Shown here piece after piece: positions 8,273 to 18,100 of a stretch of 64,000 nt of DNA. The DNA is from Paenibacillus paridis. Lineage in GTDB: Bacteria; Bacillota; Bacilli; Paenibacillales; Paenibacillaceae. The stretch is taken from positions 248,001 through 312,000 of the forward strand of contig NZ_VCIX01000092.1 of NCBI RefSeq assembly GCF_006345825.1, read 5' to 3'. The position numbers were made by a program, and so were the translations under genes. The notes beneath the pieces were generated by a model. That model had not been told where the DNA came from. It was given only the letters and a program-made list of their open reading frames with translations, and did not search any database. Each line of letters starts with the position of its first letter. Positions within the stretch are counted from its first letter, which is position 1.

Positions 8273-8315
8273 AAAGAGTTCAGATGACTGCTATGCAGCC
8301 ATTTGAGCTCTTTTT
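8273..8315 (+). terminator. Rho-independent terminator after the SUMF1-like gene
   Basis: AAAGAGTTCAGATG pairs with CATTTGAGCTCTTT across a short loop and is followed by TTTTT. It ends transcription before the importer operon. Confidence 0.65.
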
Positions 8316-8516
8316 GTCTTCACTAACTCCAATCAGACCAGCGATTGTGCAATTTTCGAATACAACGGCAGGAATCGCAGCCCATTCCCCCGGCAAGAAA
8401 GTCATTTTTCCAAGGTAAAGACAGTTTTCATAATATACATTCAGGACTCGATTATCTACAGTAAGGGTATCGCAAACGCAATCATCACAGTCACTCCAAC
8501 AAGAAGGGGCAGGTAC
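8316..8516. other. Upstream region of the first importer operon
   Basis: No strong sigma-A promoter stands out; a weak -10-like ATAATA lies near 8431. The minus strand is open without a start codon from ~8540 to 8279 and reads as protein-like (for example GKMTFLPGEWAAIPAVVFEN), possibly a gene remnant. No function can be given. Confidence 0.3.
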
Positions 8517-9416
8517 ATGAGAACATTTAAAAAGAATTTCAGTTTAACCTTATTAGCTTTACCAGGTATCGCGCTTTTGTTTATTTTTGACTATGTACCA
8601 CTTTACGGGTTATTGCTTCCCTTCAAAGATTACAAATATGATCTTGGGATTTGGAATAGCCCGTGGGTAGGCTTTGACAATTTTCAGTTTCTATTTAAGG
8701 GCGATGTCATACAACGCGTGCTGAGAAACACACTGCTCTATAACCTGACGTTCATTGCGTTAGGTACGATGATTTCCGTCACATTTGCACTGATGCTTCG
8801 GGAGATCAGCAAGCGATTTGTGAAGGTTTACCAAACCGTTTTGTTCATTCCTTATTTTATTTCATGGGTAGTAGCAGGGTTTGCCTTCCGCGCACTCCTC
8901 GATATGGAATATGGCGTTCTGAATAAGGGATTGGAGATGTTTGGAATTGGGCCGGTTATGTGGTATAACGAGCCGAAATATTGGCCTTTTATTCTCATCA
9001 TCGGAGCGGTATGGAAAGGACTTGGGTACGGAGCAGTCATCTATTATGCGGCGCTGATGGGCGTGGACTCGGAGTATTATGAAGCGGCCAGAATAGACGG
9101 GGCAGGCAAGCTGCGGCAGGCGATTTCCATCTCGATTCCGATCATTAAACCGATTATTATTATGATGGTTATTTTACAGATTGGTAAAATTTTCTATAGC
9201 GATTTTGGATTATTTTATAACGTTACCCTGAATTCGTCTTCTCTGTATTCAACGACGGATGTGATCGACACCTTTGTTTATCGATCTTTAGTCGATATGG
9301 GCGATATTGGCATGGCTGGAGCAGCTGGATTCTTCCAATCTACGGTCGGTTTCACCTTGGTCATATTGACAAATTATATCGTGAGAAAAATTAATCGTGA
9401 AAATTCATTATTTTAA
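8517..9416 (+). CDS. ABC sugar importer permease (LplB/YteP type)
   Basis: The 299-residue integral membrane protein has about six transmembrane helices and the cytoplasmic coupling (EAA) motif YYEAARIDGAG (~183-193), through which it contacts the ATPase. The N-terminal FDYVPLYGLLLPFKDYK signature marks the LplB/YteP subfamily that imports complex oligosaccharides such as those from pectin and xylan. It forms the transmembrane channel with the next gene (12 bp downstream) and takes substrate from the binding lipoprotein. No ATP-binding subunit is encoded nearby; systems of this family usually share a MsmX-type ATPase encoded elsewhere. Start at 8517 has AAGGGGC upstream. Confidence 0.93.
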   Translation: MRTFKKNFSLTLLALPGIALLFIFDYVPLYGLLLPFKDYKYDLGIWNSPWVGFDNFQFLFKGDVIQRVLRNTLLYNLTFIALGTMISVTFALMLREISKRFVKVYQTVLFIPYFISWVVAGFAFRALLDMEYGVLNKGLEMFGIGPVMWYNEPKYWPFILIIGAVWKGLGYGAVIYYAALMGVDSEYYEAARIDGAGKLRQAISISIPIIKPIIIMMVILQIGKIFYSDFGLFYNVTLNSSSLYSTTDVIDTFVYRSLVDMGDIGMAGAAGFFQSTVGFTLVILTNYIVRKINRENSLF

Positions 9417-9428
9417 GGAGAATGTCTC

Positions 9429-10337
9429 ATGATGGCACCTCGGTTATCTAACACCCGCTCACCCTCTAAGCTCAGTACATGGATTATTCATGGTATTTTT
9501 ATCGTTGTATGTATCGCTTGCTTGTATCCCTTTCTAGTTATTATAGGAACCTCCTTTCAAAATGAAACGGATATCCTCTTGTCAGGGTATTCGATTCTGC
9601 CGAAGCAGTTCGATTTGACGGCATATCAAGTTATTCTTCATAATCCTGGTGTCTTGCTCAATGCGTATGTGGTGACGATATTCACAACGCTAGTGGGGAC
9701 TGTGGCAGGGCTGTGGATTACAACAAGCTTTGCCTTCACCATTTCGAGGAAAGATTATGCCTACCGCAAACAGCTTTCATTTTTTGTGTTCTTTACGATG
9801 CTGTTTCAGGGCGGTCTGGTTCCTTCCTATATTTTGATGGTCAGCTGGCTTGATTTGAAAAATAACCTCTTGGCCCTCATTCTCCCTTTCCTTATCACAG
9901 GCTGGCATGTGTTGTTAATGAGGGGCTTCTTGCAAACGCTTCCTGATGCTCTATTTGAATCAGCCAAAATAGACGGAGCCACCGAGTTTACCATTTTTAC
10001 ACGCATTGTGCTTCCCCTTAGTAAACCAGCATTGGCGACACTCGGCTTATTCCTGGTTTTGCAGTATTGGAATGACTGGTGGCTGACTCTGTTGTACATT
10101 GATCATGAGGATAAGATGAAGCTGCAATATTTACTCATTCGTGTGCTGCGCAACATGGAGTTCTTGAATAGTGCGGAAGCGATACAATACGGTCTGGTTA
10201 AGCCAGGACAGCAAGTGCCGAGTTTAAGCGCGCGGATGGCGATGTGTATTCTTGCCGCAGGACCGATGCTGGTCATCTTTCCTTTCTTTCAGCGTTATTT
10301 CGTGCAAGGCTTGACGGTCGGATCTGTAAAAGGTTAG
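9429..10337 (+). CDS. ABC sugar importer permease (LplC/YtcP type)
   Basis: The 302-residue membrane protein has about six helices, the EAA-loop FESAKIDGATEF (~177-188) and the C-terminal GSVKG ending typical of LplC/YtcP permeases. It is the second half of the transmembrane channel, 12 bp after the first permease with AAGGAG before its start, so the two are translated together. The usual order in this family is binding protein first; here the binding protein comes last. Confidence 0.93.
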   Translation: MMAPRLSNTRSPSKLSTWIIHGIFIVVCIACLYPFLVIIGTSFQNETDILLSGYSILPKQFDLTAYQVILHNPGVLLNAYVVTIFTTLVGTVAGLWITTSFAFTISRKDYAYRKQLSFFVFFTMLFQGGLVPSYILMVSWLDLKNNLLALILPFLITGWHVLLMRGFLQTLPDALFESAKIDGATEFTIFTRIVLPLSKPALATLGLFLVLQYWNDWWLTLLYIDHEDKMKLQYLLIRVLRNMEFLNSAEAIQYGLVKPGQQVPSLSARMAMCILAAGPMLVIFPFFQRYFVQGLTVGSVKG

Positions 10338-10422
10338 TGAAAAAAGGGTTTTCCAGCGCATGGTTCTTCCTCATGTGTCTGTTATATATAAAAAAACATC
10401 ATATTTTAAGGGAGGCATGTTT

Positions 10423-11979
10423 GTGAGTATGGGAAATAAAAAAACAAAGAAAATGGTAAGCAGCATGATTATGTTGGGGATGGTTGGTACAGTGGTTCTT
10501 AGCGGGTGCAGCTCGGGTAACAATAATGCCCCCAATGCCACGAATGCAGCTACTGCAGAACCGAAGACGACTGAAACCGTCGAGAAAGCGAAAGAGCTAG
10601 TCAATGTTAGTTGGTATATGCGGAAACCGATTGATACGATGAAGGATCAGGAAGCGATTGAAGCGGAAGCGAACAAAACGATTAATAAAGCTGTAAACGC
10701 AAATTTGAACTTTACCTTTATTGACGCAGCAAGCTGGGAAGACAAAATGAAATTGATGTCTGCCTCCGGTGAAGTATACGATCTTGTATTCACTGCGAAC
10801 TGGACGAATCCAATTGATTCGAACGTGCAGAAGGGCGCATTCCTGCCTCTGGATGATCTTTTGAAGCAATATGGACAGGATATCCTCGCTAAAGTGGATG
10901 AGCGTGCTTGGAAAGCCGTCACGTATAATGGCAAGATTATGGCGGTCCCATCGCAGTCACCTTTTACCACGCCGCAAGGCATTGTATTCAAAAAAGATTT
11001 GGTAGAGAAGTACAATGTGGATTATAAGCAAATCAAAAATTTGCAGGATCTTGAGCCATATTTAGAAACGATTAAGAAAAATGAGCCTACGATAACGCCA
11101 CTGCTTGTGACGAAAACCGTATCTGCAGCTGGTGACTTTATTGCTGACCATACCATTGTAACCAAAGGGATTCGATATGATGAACTAGCAAACAAGCTCG
11201 TATTTGAAATTGATATTCCCCAATACGTCAACAATTATCGGACTATGCATGACTATTATCAGAAAGGGTATGTAGCCAAGGATGCCGGAGTTAAAACGGA
11301 CTTCACGGCTGAAGCTAAGTCTGGGAAATATGCGGTCATGCGTGATTCAGGCGGTTATTCGGAGGATGGTTCGAAATCGACAGCCCTTTTTGGTTTCCCG
11401 ACGGTGGAGTCGCTTGTCTATTATCCAATCATATCCACAAGTAATATGGTGGGAGCTGCAACGGCCATCAGCAAGACGTCAAAAAATCCAGAAAAAGCAA
11501 TGGAGCTGCTTAATCTCGTCTGGAAAGATAAAGAGCTGTCCAACACGCTTGCTTTTGGCCTAGAAGGAAAGAACTATACGGTTAAATCTGGTGCCGGCAC
11601 GGATGATATCTCCATAGATGCGAAGAGCGGAGCCGAACAAACCTGGGCAATTTGGCATAACTGGCTTGGGCCTCTCTGGGATCAGTGGGATTCCAGCTGG
11701 AATTCCAAGGCATCTCTTGAGTTAATGCAAAAAAATAATAATGAAGCAAAAACTTCGTCAATCCTCGGGTTTCTGTTCAATGGGGAAGCCGTCAAATCGG
11801 AAACGGTTCAAGTAAATGCGGTATATGCGGAAATGCTTCCTATTCTAATCACAGGCTCAATGCCAGATTATGATAAGTTTTTGGGAGAAATGAAGCAACG
11901 TTTGAATGAAGCGGGCTTGGAGAAAATTAAAGCCGAAGCTCAGAAGCAGCTCGACGCGTGGAAAGCACAAAACCAGTAA
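10423..11979 (+). CDS. Extracellular oligosaccharide-binding lipoprotein (LplA/YtcQ type)
   Basis: The product (~518 residues) has a lipoprotein signal ending in LSGC (Cys29) and the long solute-binding fold of the LplA/YtcQ family, with the NVSWYMRKP start and a DAASWEDKMKLM helix. It delivers oligosaccharide to the two preceding permeases. The GTG at 10423 is chosen because GGAGG (10411-10415) lies seven bases upstream; ATG 10417 is too close and ATG 10429 is 13 bases away. A hairpin terminator follows the gene. The substrate is not known; the neighbouring secreted protein suggests fragments of a complex plant polysaccharide. Confidence 0.9.
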   Translation: MSMGNKKTKKMVSSMIMLGMVGTVVLSGCSSGNNNAPNATNAATAEPKTTETVEKAKELVNVSWYMRKPIDTMKDQEAIEAEANKTINKAVNANLNFTFIDAASWEDKMKLMSASGEVYDLVFTANWTNPIDSNVQKGAFLPLDDLLKQYGQDILAKVDERAWKAVTYNGKIMAVPSQSPFTTPQGIVFKKDLVEKYNVDYKQIKNLQDLEPYLETIKKNEPTITPLLVTKTVSAAGDFIADHTIVTKGIRYDELANKLVFEIDIPQYVNNYRTMHDYYQKGYVAKDAGVKTDFTAEAKSGKYAVMRDSGGYSEDGSKSTALFGFPTVESLVYYPIISTSNMVGAATAISKTSKNPEKAMELLNLVWKDKELSNTLAFGLEGKNYTVKSGAGTDDISIDAKSGAEQTWAIWHNWLGPLWDQWDSSWNSKASLELMQKNNNEAKTSSILGFLFNGEAVKSETVQVNAVYAEMLPILITGSMPDYDKFLGEMKQRLNEAGLEKIKAEAQKQLDAWKAQNQ

Positions 11980-11986
11980 TAAAAAC

Positions 11987-12023
11987 TTGGAACCGGGCTA
12001 CTTGTAACTCGGTTCCAATTTTT
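11987..12023 (+). terminator. Terminator after the binding-protein gene
   Basis: TTGGAACCG (11987-11995) pairs with CGGTTCCAA (12011-12019) and is followed by a run of T. It separates, or attenuates expression between, the importer and the giant exoprotein gene. Confidence 0.75.
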
Positions 12024-12108
12024 ATGTATAGCAAGAGAAAGGGGGAATGCTTGGGATTCAGATTTACCGAATGGATGCAAGAAAAATCGAGTAGGAGCGT
12101 GATCATTT

Positions 12109-15100
12109 ATGATCAAGAGGAAATGGGCCGTAGGGGAGATCATTTTTGCCTGTATGCTAATGCTTCTGTTTTATGTTGTACAATCGACTATCGCGAAAGC
12201 GGAGGATGTCCCCGTACAGAGCGGTTATCTGGTTGACGAGAGTTTTTCTTTTCCCAACAACGAGACGATGGATGTCTTGCCTTCTGGCTGGGATGTCCGC
12301 AAAGCGGGGGGGAGTCTGTCCTCTTCGTACCTGAATTGGTTCAAAATGAGTGATACCAATAATACGTTGCCAGTATCTATGCGCAGAGCGTTTATCGAGC
12401 AAAATGAAGGCGCTATCACGATGGAATACCGGTTCAAGCTATCTTCGATCATGGATGGCGTCAAATGGCAGCTGAGCAGTAACGATACAGAGGCTGTCAG
12501 CATTGTGACGCGTAATGGAGAGCTTAGTCTAGAAACCGCTAACGGAGATATTCAGACTTTGCAAACCTATACTGCAGGTACGGAGTATGGCGTTAAAGTC
12601 ATTGCCAATATAAATACAAATTCAGCGGATGTGTTTATTAATGGTGTTCAAAAAGCCGCAAATGCAAGCTTCAAGCATGCAGTAACCAGTCTCGATCATG
12701 TGATGATCCAAACAGGCGCGTCTTCGAAAGGCGATATGTTCATCGCTCCTATTAAAATCTACAAGGGTTATGCAGTCAATGAGAGGTTCATTTCCCTCAT
12801 GCCGGGTAACCTGCCTGAAGACTGGCAGACCGTAGCTGCTGGAGGAACGATTGCGGTTGAGGAAATGAAAAGCTCTGTGCGACCCGATGTGTTCAGTCTC
12901 AAACTGAACTCAACTGGGGCGACTGGTGAGATGAGCCTTAAGAAAAGCGTGCCGCCTACTTCGGCGAATACGGTTTTTGAATACAAGCTTTTAATTCCGC
13001 AAAAGCAAGACGGATATTCGGCAGAGCTTGTAAGCGGCAGCACGACCGTTATGAAGCTAGTAACCGAAAGCGGCAAGCTCTCCTACATTAATGATGTAGG
13101 TCAGCCTGTACCCTTTTATGATTATATGGCTAATCTTTGGTATGCAGTGAAGGTGAAGGTGAATTTGGATGATGCTGCAGCTGATATTTACGTAAATGGG
13201 AAACTGCAAGCGCAGGGAGTTCCGCTTACAGCCAGTTCGGCAAGCTTGGACGGGATTGTATTTAAGACAGCTGCAGCAGCACAAGGATTGATATGGCTGG
13301 ATGATATTCTGCTATATGAAGATGTACCGCTTCCAGCGGATTATGTGCCTGCTCCGAACTCTGTGATCTCTACTGATCAGGCTGTTGGCATTCAAGGCTG
13401 TCCGATTTGGAGGGAAGGAAATCATCTTGGATGGGATACGATTACGCCTTACCCGGAGCGAGAGCCTTACTTGGGCTATTATGACGAGGGAAATCCAGAG
13501 ACGGCGGATTGGGAAATTAAATGGATGGTTGAGCACGGCATTGATTACCAAGTCTCTTGCTGGTTTAGACCGACTTTCGGAGATGGCGTACCGATTAAAG
13601 AGCCTTATTTGCATAACTCGCTTCATGATGGGTTTTTCAATGCCAAATATAGCAATCAAACGAAGTTCGCCATTATGTGGGAAAACGGTGCATCCAAAGC
13701 GAAGGATAGCGAAGACTTCCGTACGAATATCGTGCCATACTGGATCGAATATTATTTCAAGGATCCGCGTTATATGGTGATAGATAATAAACCAGTCTTA
13801 TCGATCTATAGCCTTAACGCTCTCAAACGGGATTTCGGAGGCAGCACGCAAAGCTTGGAGCTTGTAAAAGCCGAGATGGATTACTTAAGAAACGCTGTTA
13901 AAGCGCTAGGGTTCGACGACCTTATACTCTTGATCACCACTTCAGCGTCGGACCCCATATCCTTAAGCGATAGAAAGCAGGCAGGATTCGATGCGGTCTA
14001 TGCGTATTCCTGGGACAGTATGGGCGGGCATGCAGAGGTGCAGAAATCTTATATGACTGCCCAGCGTGATACAGGCATCATTGATGCGCTCCCGATGATC
14101 AGTATGGGAAGAGACGATTTGGCATGGGGAGGCCAAGAAGGTTATTACGCGACGCCTTCGGAGTTCCAAGCTGTTGCACAGTGGGCAAAGGATACGTTAC
14201 AGCCATCGATGCCAGCAGGTAGCTTAGGCAAGAAAATGGTAATGCTTGATAATTGGAACGAGCTTGGAGAGGGACATTTCATTATGCCTGCAGGTTTAGC
14301 AGGCTTTGGTTATCTTGATGCCATCAGGAACGTATTCACAAGCAGTACGGCGCATTCGGATATACAGCCAACGCAGGCTCAGAAGGACAGATTAAACAGC
14401 TTGCATCCGCGAGGGAGAGTATTGACATTAAAGACTCCAGCGCCACCAGCTGTTACGGACGAGTACGGGTTATTCTGGGGGTTCGACACGGATGGCGATT
14501 CAGAAGGCTGGAGTTTGGAGAAGCAGGTCATCAATGATGAGGTTAGTGAAGGCGCTTTCTCAGGAACAGCGATTGACATTGATCCTGGCATTAGGTCGGT
14601 AGACCACTTAAATATTCAGGCCTCTGACCATCCCTATTTGAAAATTAGAATGAAGAGCAATAAAAACTCCTCAGCTCAAGTGTTCTTTATTACCAATGAG
14701 GATGATAAATGGGATGAACGCAAATCCGTAAGCTTTTTCGTGGAACAGAACGAAACGGGCTATACCGATTATGTGGTCGATATGTGGAAGAATGCCAAAT
14801 GGGACGGAGTTATTCGTAAGATCCGTTTTGATCCAATGAAGGTTATTGGAGACTTTAGTATTGATTCTATTGGAATGGTATACTCGCCTGATACAGGTAT
14901 TCATGTGAAAGTTGACGGTATGAAAGCCCAGTTCTATGAGAAACCGGCTCTGGTTAATCAGACGGTCATGGTTCCAGCAGGGGAAATGCTGAAGCTGATC
15001 GGTGCCAGTACGGAATGGGAGCAATCGACACAAACCCTAATTGGCGTGAAAGACGATCACATCTATAGACTTAAGGTTGGTCAACTGACAGCCTATCAAG

Positions 15101-18100
15101 ACAATCAAAGTATCGTAATGGAGCGTGCTCCGGTATTGCAGCCTTCAGGTGAGCTGATGATTCCAGCTGCTTTCTTCAACCAAGCCTTCGGATATATTGT
15201 GAATTGGGACTCCGATGCAGAGCTTTTAGATCTGTATACCGCCTCAAAGGTTTGGGAGTTTAACACTCTGGAGGGTTGGACGACTAACAATCAAGTGACG
15301 GGAGGCCAGGCAACGAGCGGAATCTATCATGCAACCTCAACGGGCAATGAACCTGAGCTGATCTCGCCAGATAACATTAACTTTCCTGCGTCCATAGTTA
15401 AGAGGATTAAAATAAAGCTTAGGAATGGCACAAGCGGCAATGAAGCGAATGTTTATTTCAGGACTTCCGAATCCTCGGAATGGAATCTGCTAAATAAGCT
15501 GACGACCTATGTATTGCCTAATGATCCGAGCATCAGGGAGTATGTATGGGACCCGAGTAACCATTCGGCTTGGACCGGAACAATCAAACAAATCAAAGTG
15601 GTTCCAACAAATGCAGTAGGAGACTTTGGTATTGATGCCATCACGCTGGACACAGCGGCAAGCGTAGCCGTAAAGGGGAATAACCTGGTTTCGAATCCAA
15701 GTATGGAAGCGGATGTTGTTCCAATCGGATGGGAGACGATAAGAGCGCGAAGCACGGAGCAGTATCATAGCGGAGAATACTCTTTACAAGTTACGAAGAC
15801 AAACCAATACGGAAGCGTTCAGTTTCCAGTGAATGTCGAGAAAGGGAAGGAATATGAGTATTCCGCATGGGTGAGGATGCAAGCTAATCCGAGTCCTGGG
15901 AAAATAATTAGGTTGTGTCTTGCCTATAACGTAGATGGCGTGTCAAATCAGCTCTGTCCTTTCTCGAGCCCAGCACTGAGCAGTACGGAATGGAAACAGG
16001 TTAGCGGCATCTATACCATCAATGCAACTGGAAACGTCACGAATGTCAGGATGTATCTATTTACAGATGTGCCGGCTGAGAATGATGTGTACTATTTGGA
16101 TGATGTAGAAGCTAGGCCAGTTACCTATAAAGAAACCCCTGCTTGGCTATATGTGACGGATATGAGCTTGAACAAGAGCTCCGTGTCGATGATGGAAGGT
16201 AAAACGGAAACGTTGCATCCTGTCATCCAGCCAGGTGATGCGTTTAACAAAGCGGTAGTCTGGCACTCCGATCATCCGGAAGTGGCTTCTGTAGATGGAT
16301 ATGGAAACGTGCATGGAAGAAGCCTGGGAGTCGCTCAGATTACGGCAATATCTGTTGATAGCGGTAAAACGGCCACCAGCACAGTAACCGTCGTCGAAAG
16401 AACAAACGAAACGGTAACGTTAACGGTGAAGCCCGATGGAACAGGTGATTTTCTCTCGCCGAAGCTGGCGAACGAGAGCATTATGGATAGCAGCTCTGAG
16501 AAGCAGTATGTAATTTTGATATATCCCGGCGTGTATACCGATAAGAATTGGGTGGTTAAGCCTTATGTGACTCTTCGTGGCACAGATAGGGATCTTGTTT
16601 GGCTAAAGGGAGAGAACAGCGCATCGGCTAAAAATAGTGAAATTACGGAAGAATCGACCTTGTGGCTGAAAGGCACAGCCAATCTAGAGAACCTGACGAT
16701 TACGGCCAAAAACATGAGATATCCGCTTCACAGCGAGGATAGCGGGAAAAATAAAGATGCTGTCCATATTGTACGAAATGTTCATATTGAGCATTATGGA
16801 AATCTGGAAGCGGTCGACTACCGGAAGAGCTGGGTGGCTGCGAATCCTGGGGTTACGCCTGAAGCGGATCTTGATCCAGCTCAGGTGTGGGGAGGCATTA
16901 GCGGTAACGGATCCCATGCGTGGGGTTATGGTTCAGGAAGCGGTGTATCTGAAACTTTCTATGACAGCACCTTTGTTTCCAAGGCTACAGGCTGGTACGT
17001 GCACAATCGGGAGGATTTCACGGAACCACAGATCAATGTCATCAATAACAGCAAAATTGTGTCAACGGTAACGTCAAACCCGATTACGATCCAGTCCTTA
17101 GGAAGCGGAACCCAGGATGAAGTTATCTTCAATAACAGTGAATTTGTGGGAACATATATGTTACAGAATGACGCCCCTTGGATTTCACAAAAGCCTGAGA
17201 ACCAGTATGCCAATCACGCGGACTATAACGTGACTTTCAATAACAGTTCGCCGATCGGTTATGCAGATGGTCACAGAGGAAGAGCACTGGCGCTGTTCAG
17301 CAGCTCCACGGGCAGCAGCTCCAATGTTAAGGTTAGCGGGAATGCAGTGGAGGATATTTTGGGCACTTATATCACTCGTGATGGGGGAGGAGGCCTGAAG
17401 GGTTACTTATACGGTTATTGGGATATCTCGGGCATTAAAGTAGGCATCAGTTCCAACATCCAAGTGAATAATACGCTTGGAAGAAGGCTCGGGGATCTTA
17501 CAGTCAATCCCAAAACGTTGCAGGTGCTCTTTGAGAACGGCACGACCAAAACGATCCTGTTTAATGAAAATTATACGGAGAAAACCAATGCATATATCAT
17601 CGATATCATAAATAGCGCATTGGGCACTTCAGGCTATGCGGCAGAATATAACGTCACTGCGGGCGAGTACTATCCGCAGGTGCCGGATAAACAAATGACG
17701 CTGCTGAATCAAACACAAGTTGGCATTCCTAGATTTGCAGCTGTTGCATTTGACGCCGATAATACGACATTGCGATTAATGACACCTGCTGATTCTGCTG
17801 AGAGCTTCATAGGCATTACGCTAGAGCCCATTGCACCAGGGCAGTCTGGTAGAGTATTGACGGAAGGAATTATGAGAAAGGACCAGCTCTATGGATTTGC
17901 TGGAAGCGTCGGTGTAGGAACTAAAATCTCGATTGGAACCCAGGCTGGCAGCTTGCTTGGGAATGCGAACAAACCTGCGCTATTAACAGGCGTTCTGACG
18001 GATTGGGCTTATTTCAAAGGGAATACGAGTTGGATTGAAGTAACTGGGGTTAGCCTGAACAAAACCTCACTAAGCCTCACCTTGGGTCAGTCCGAAGCGC

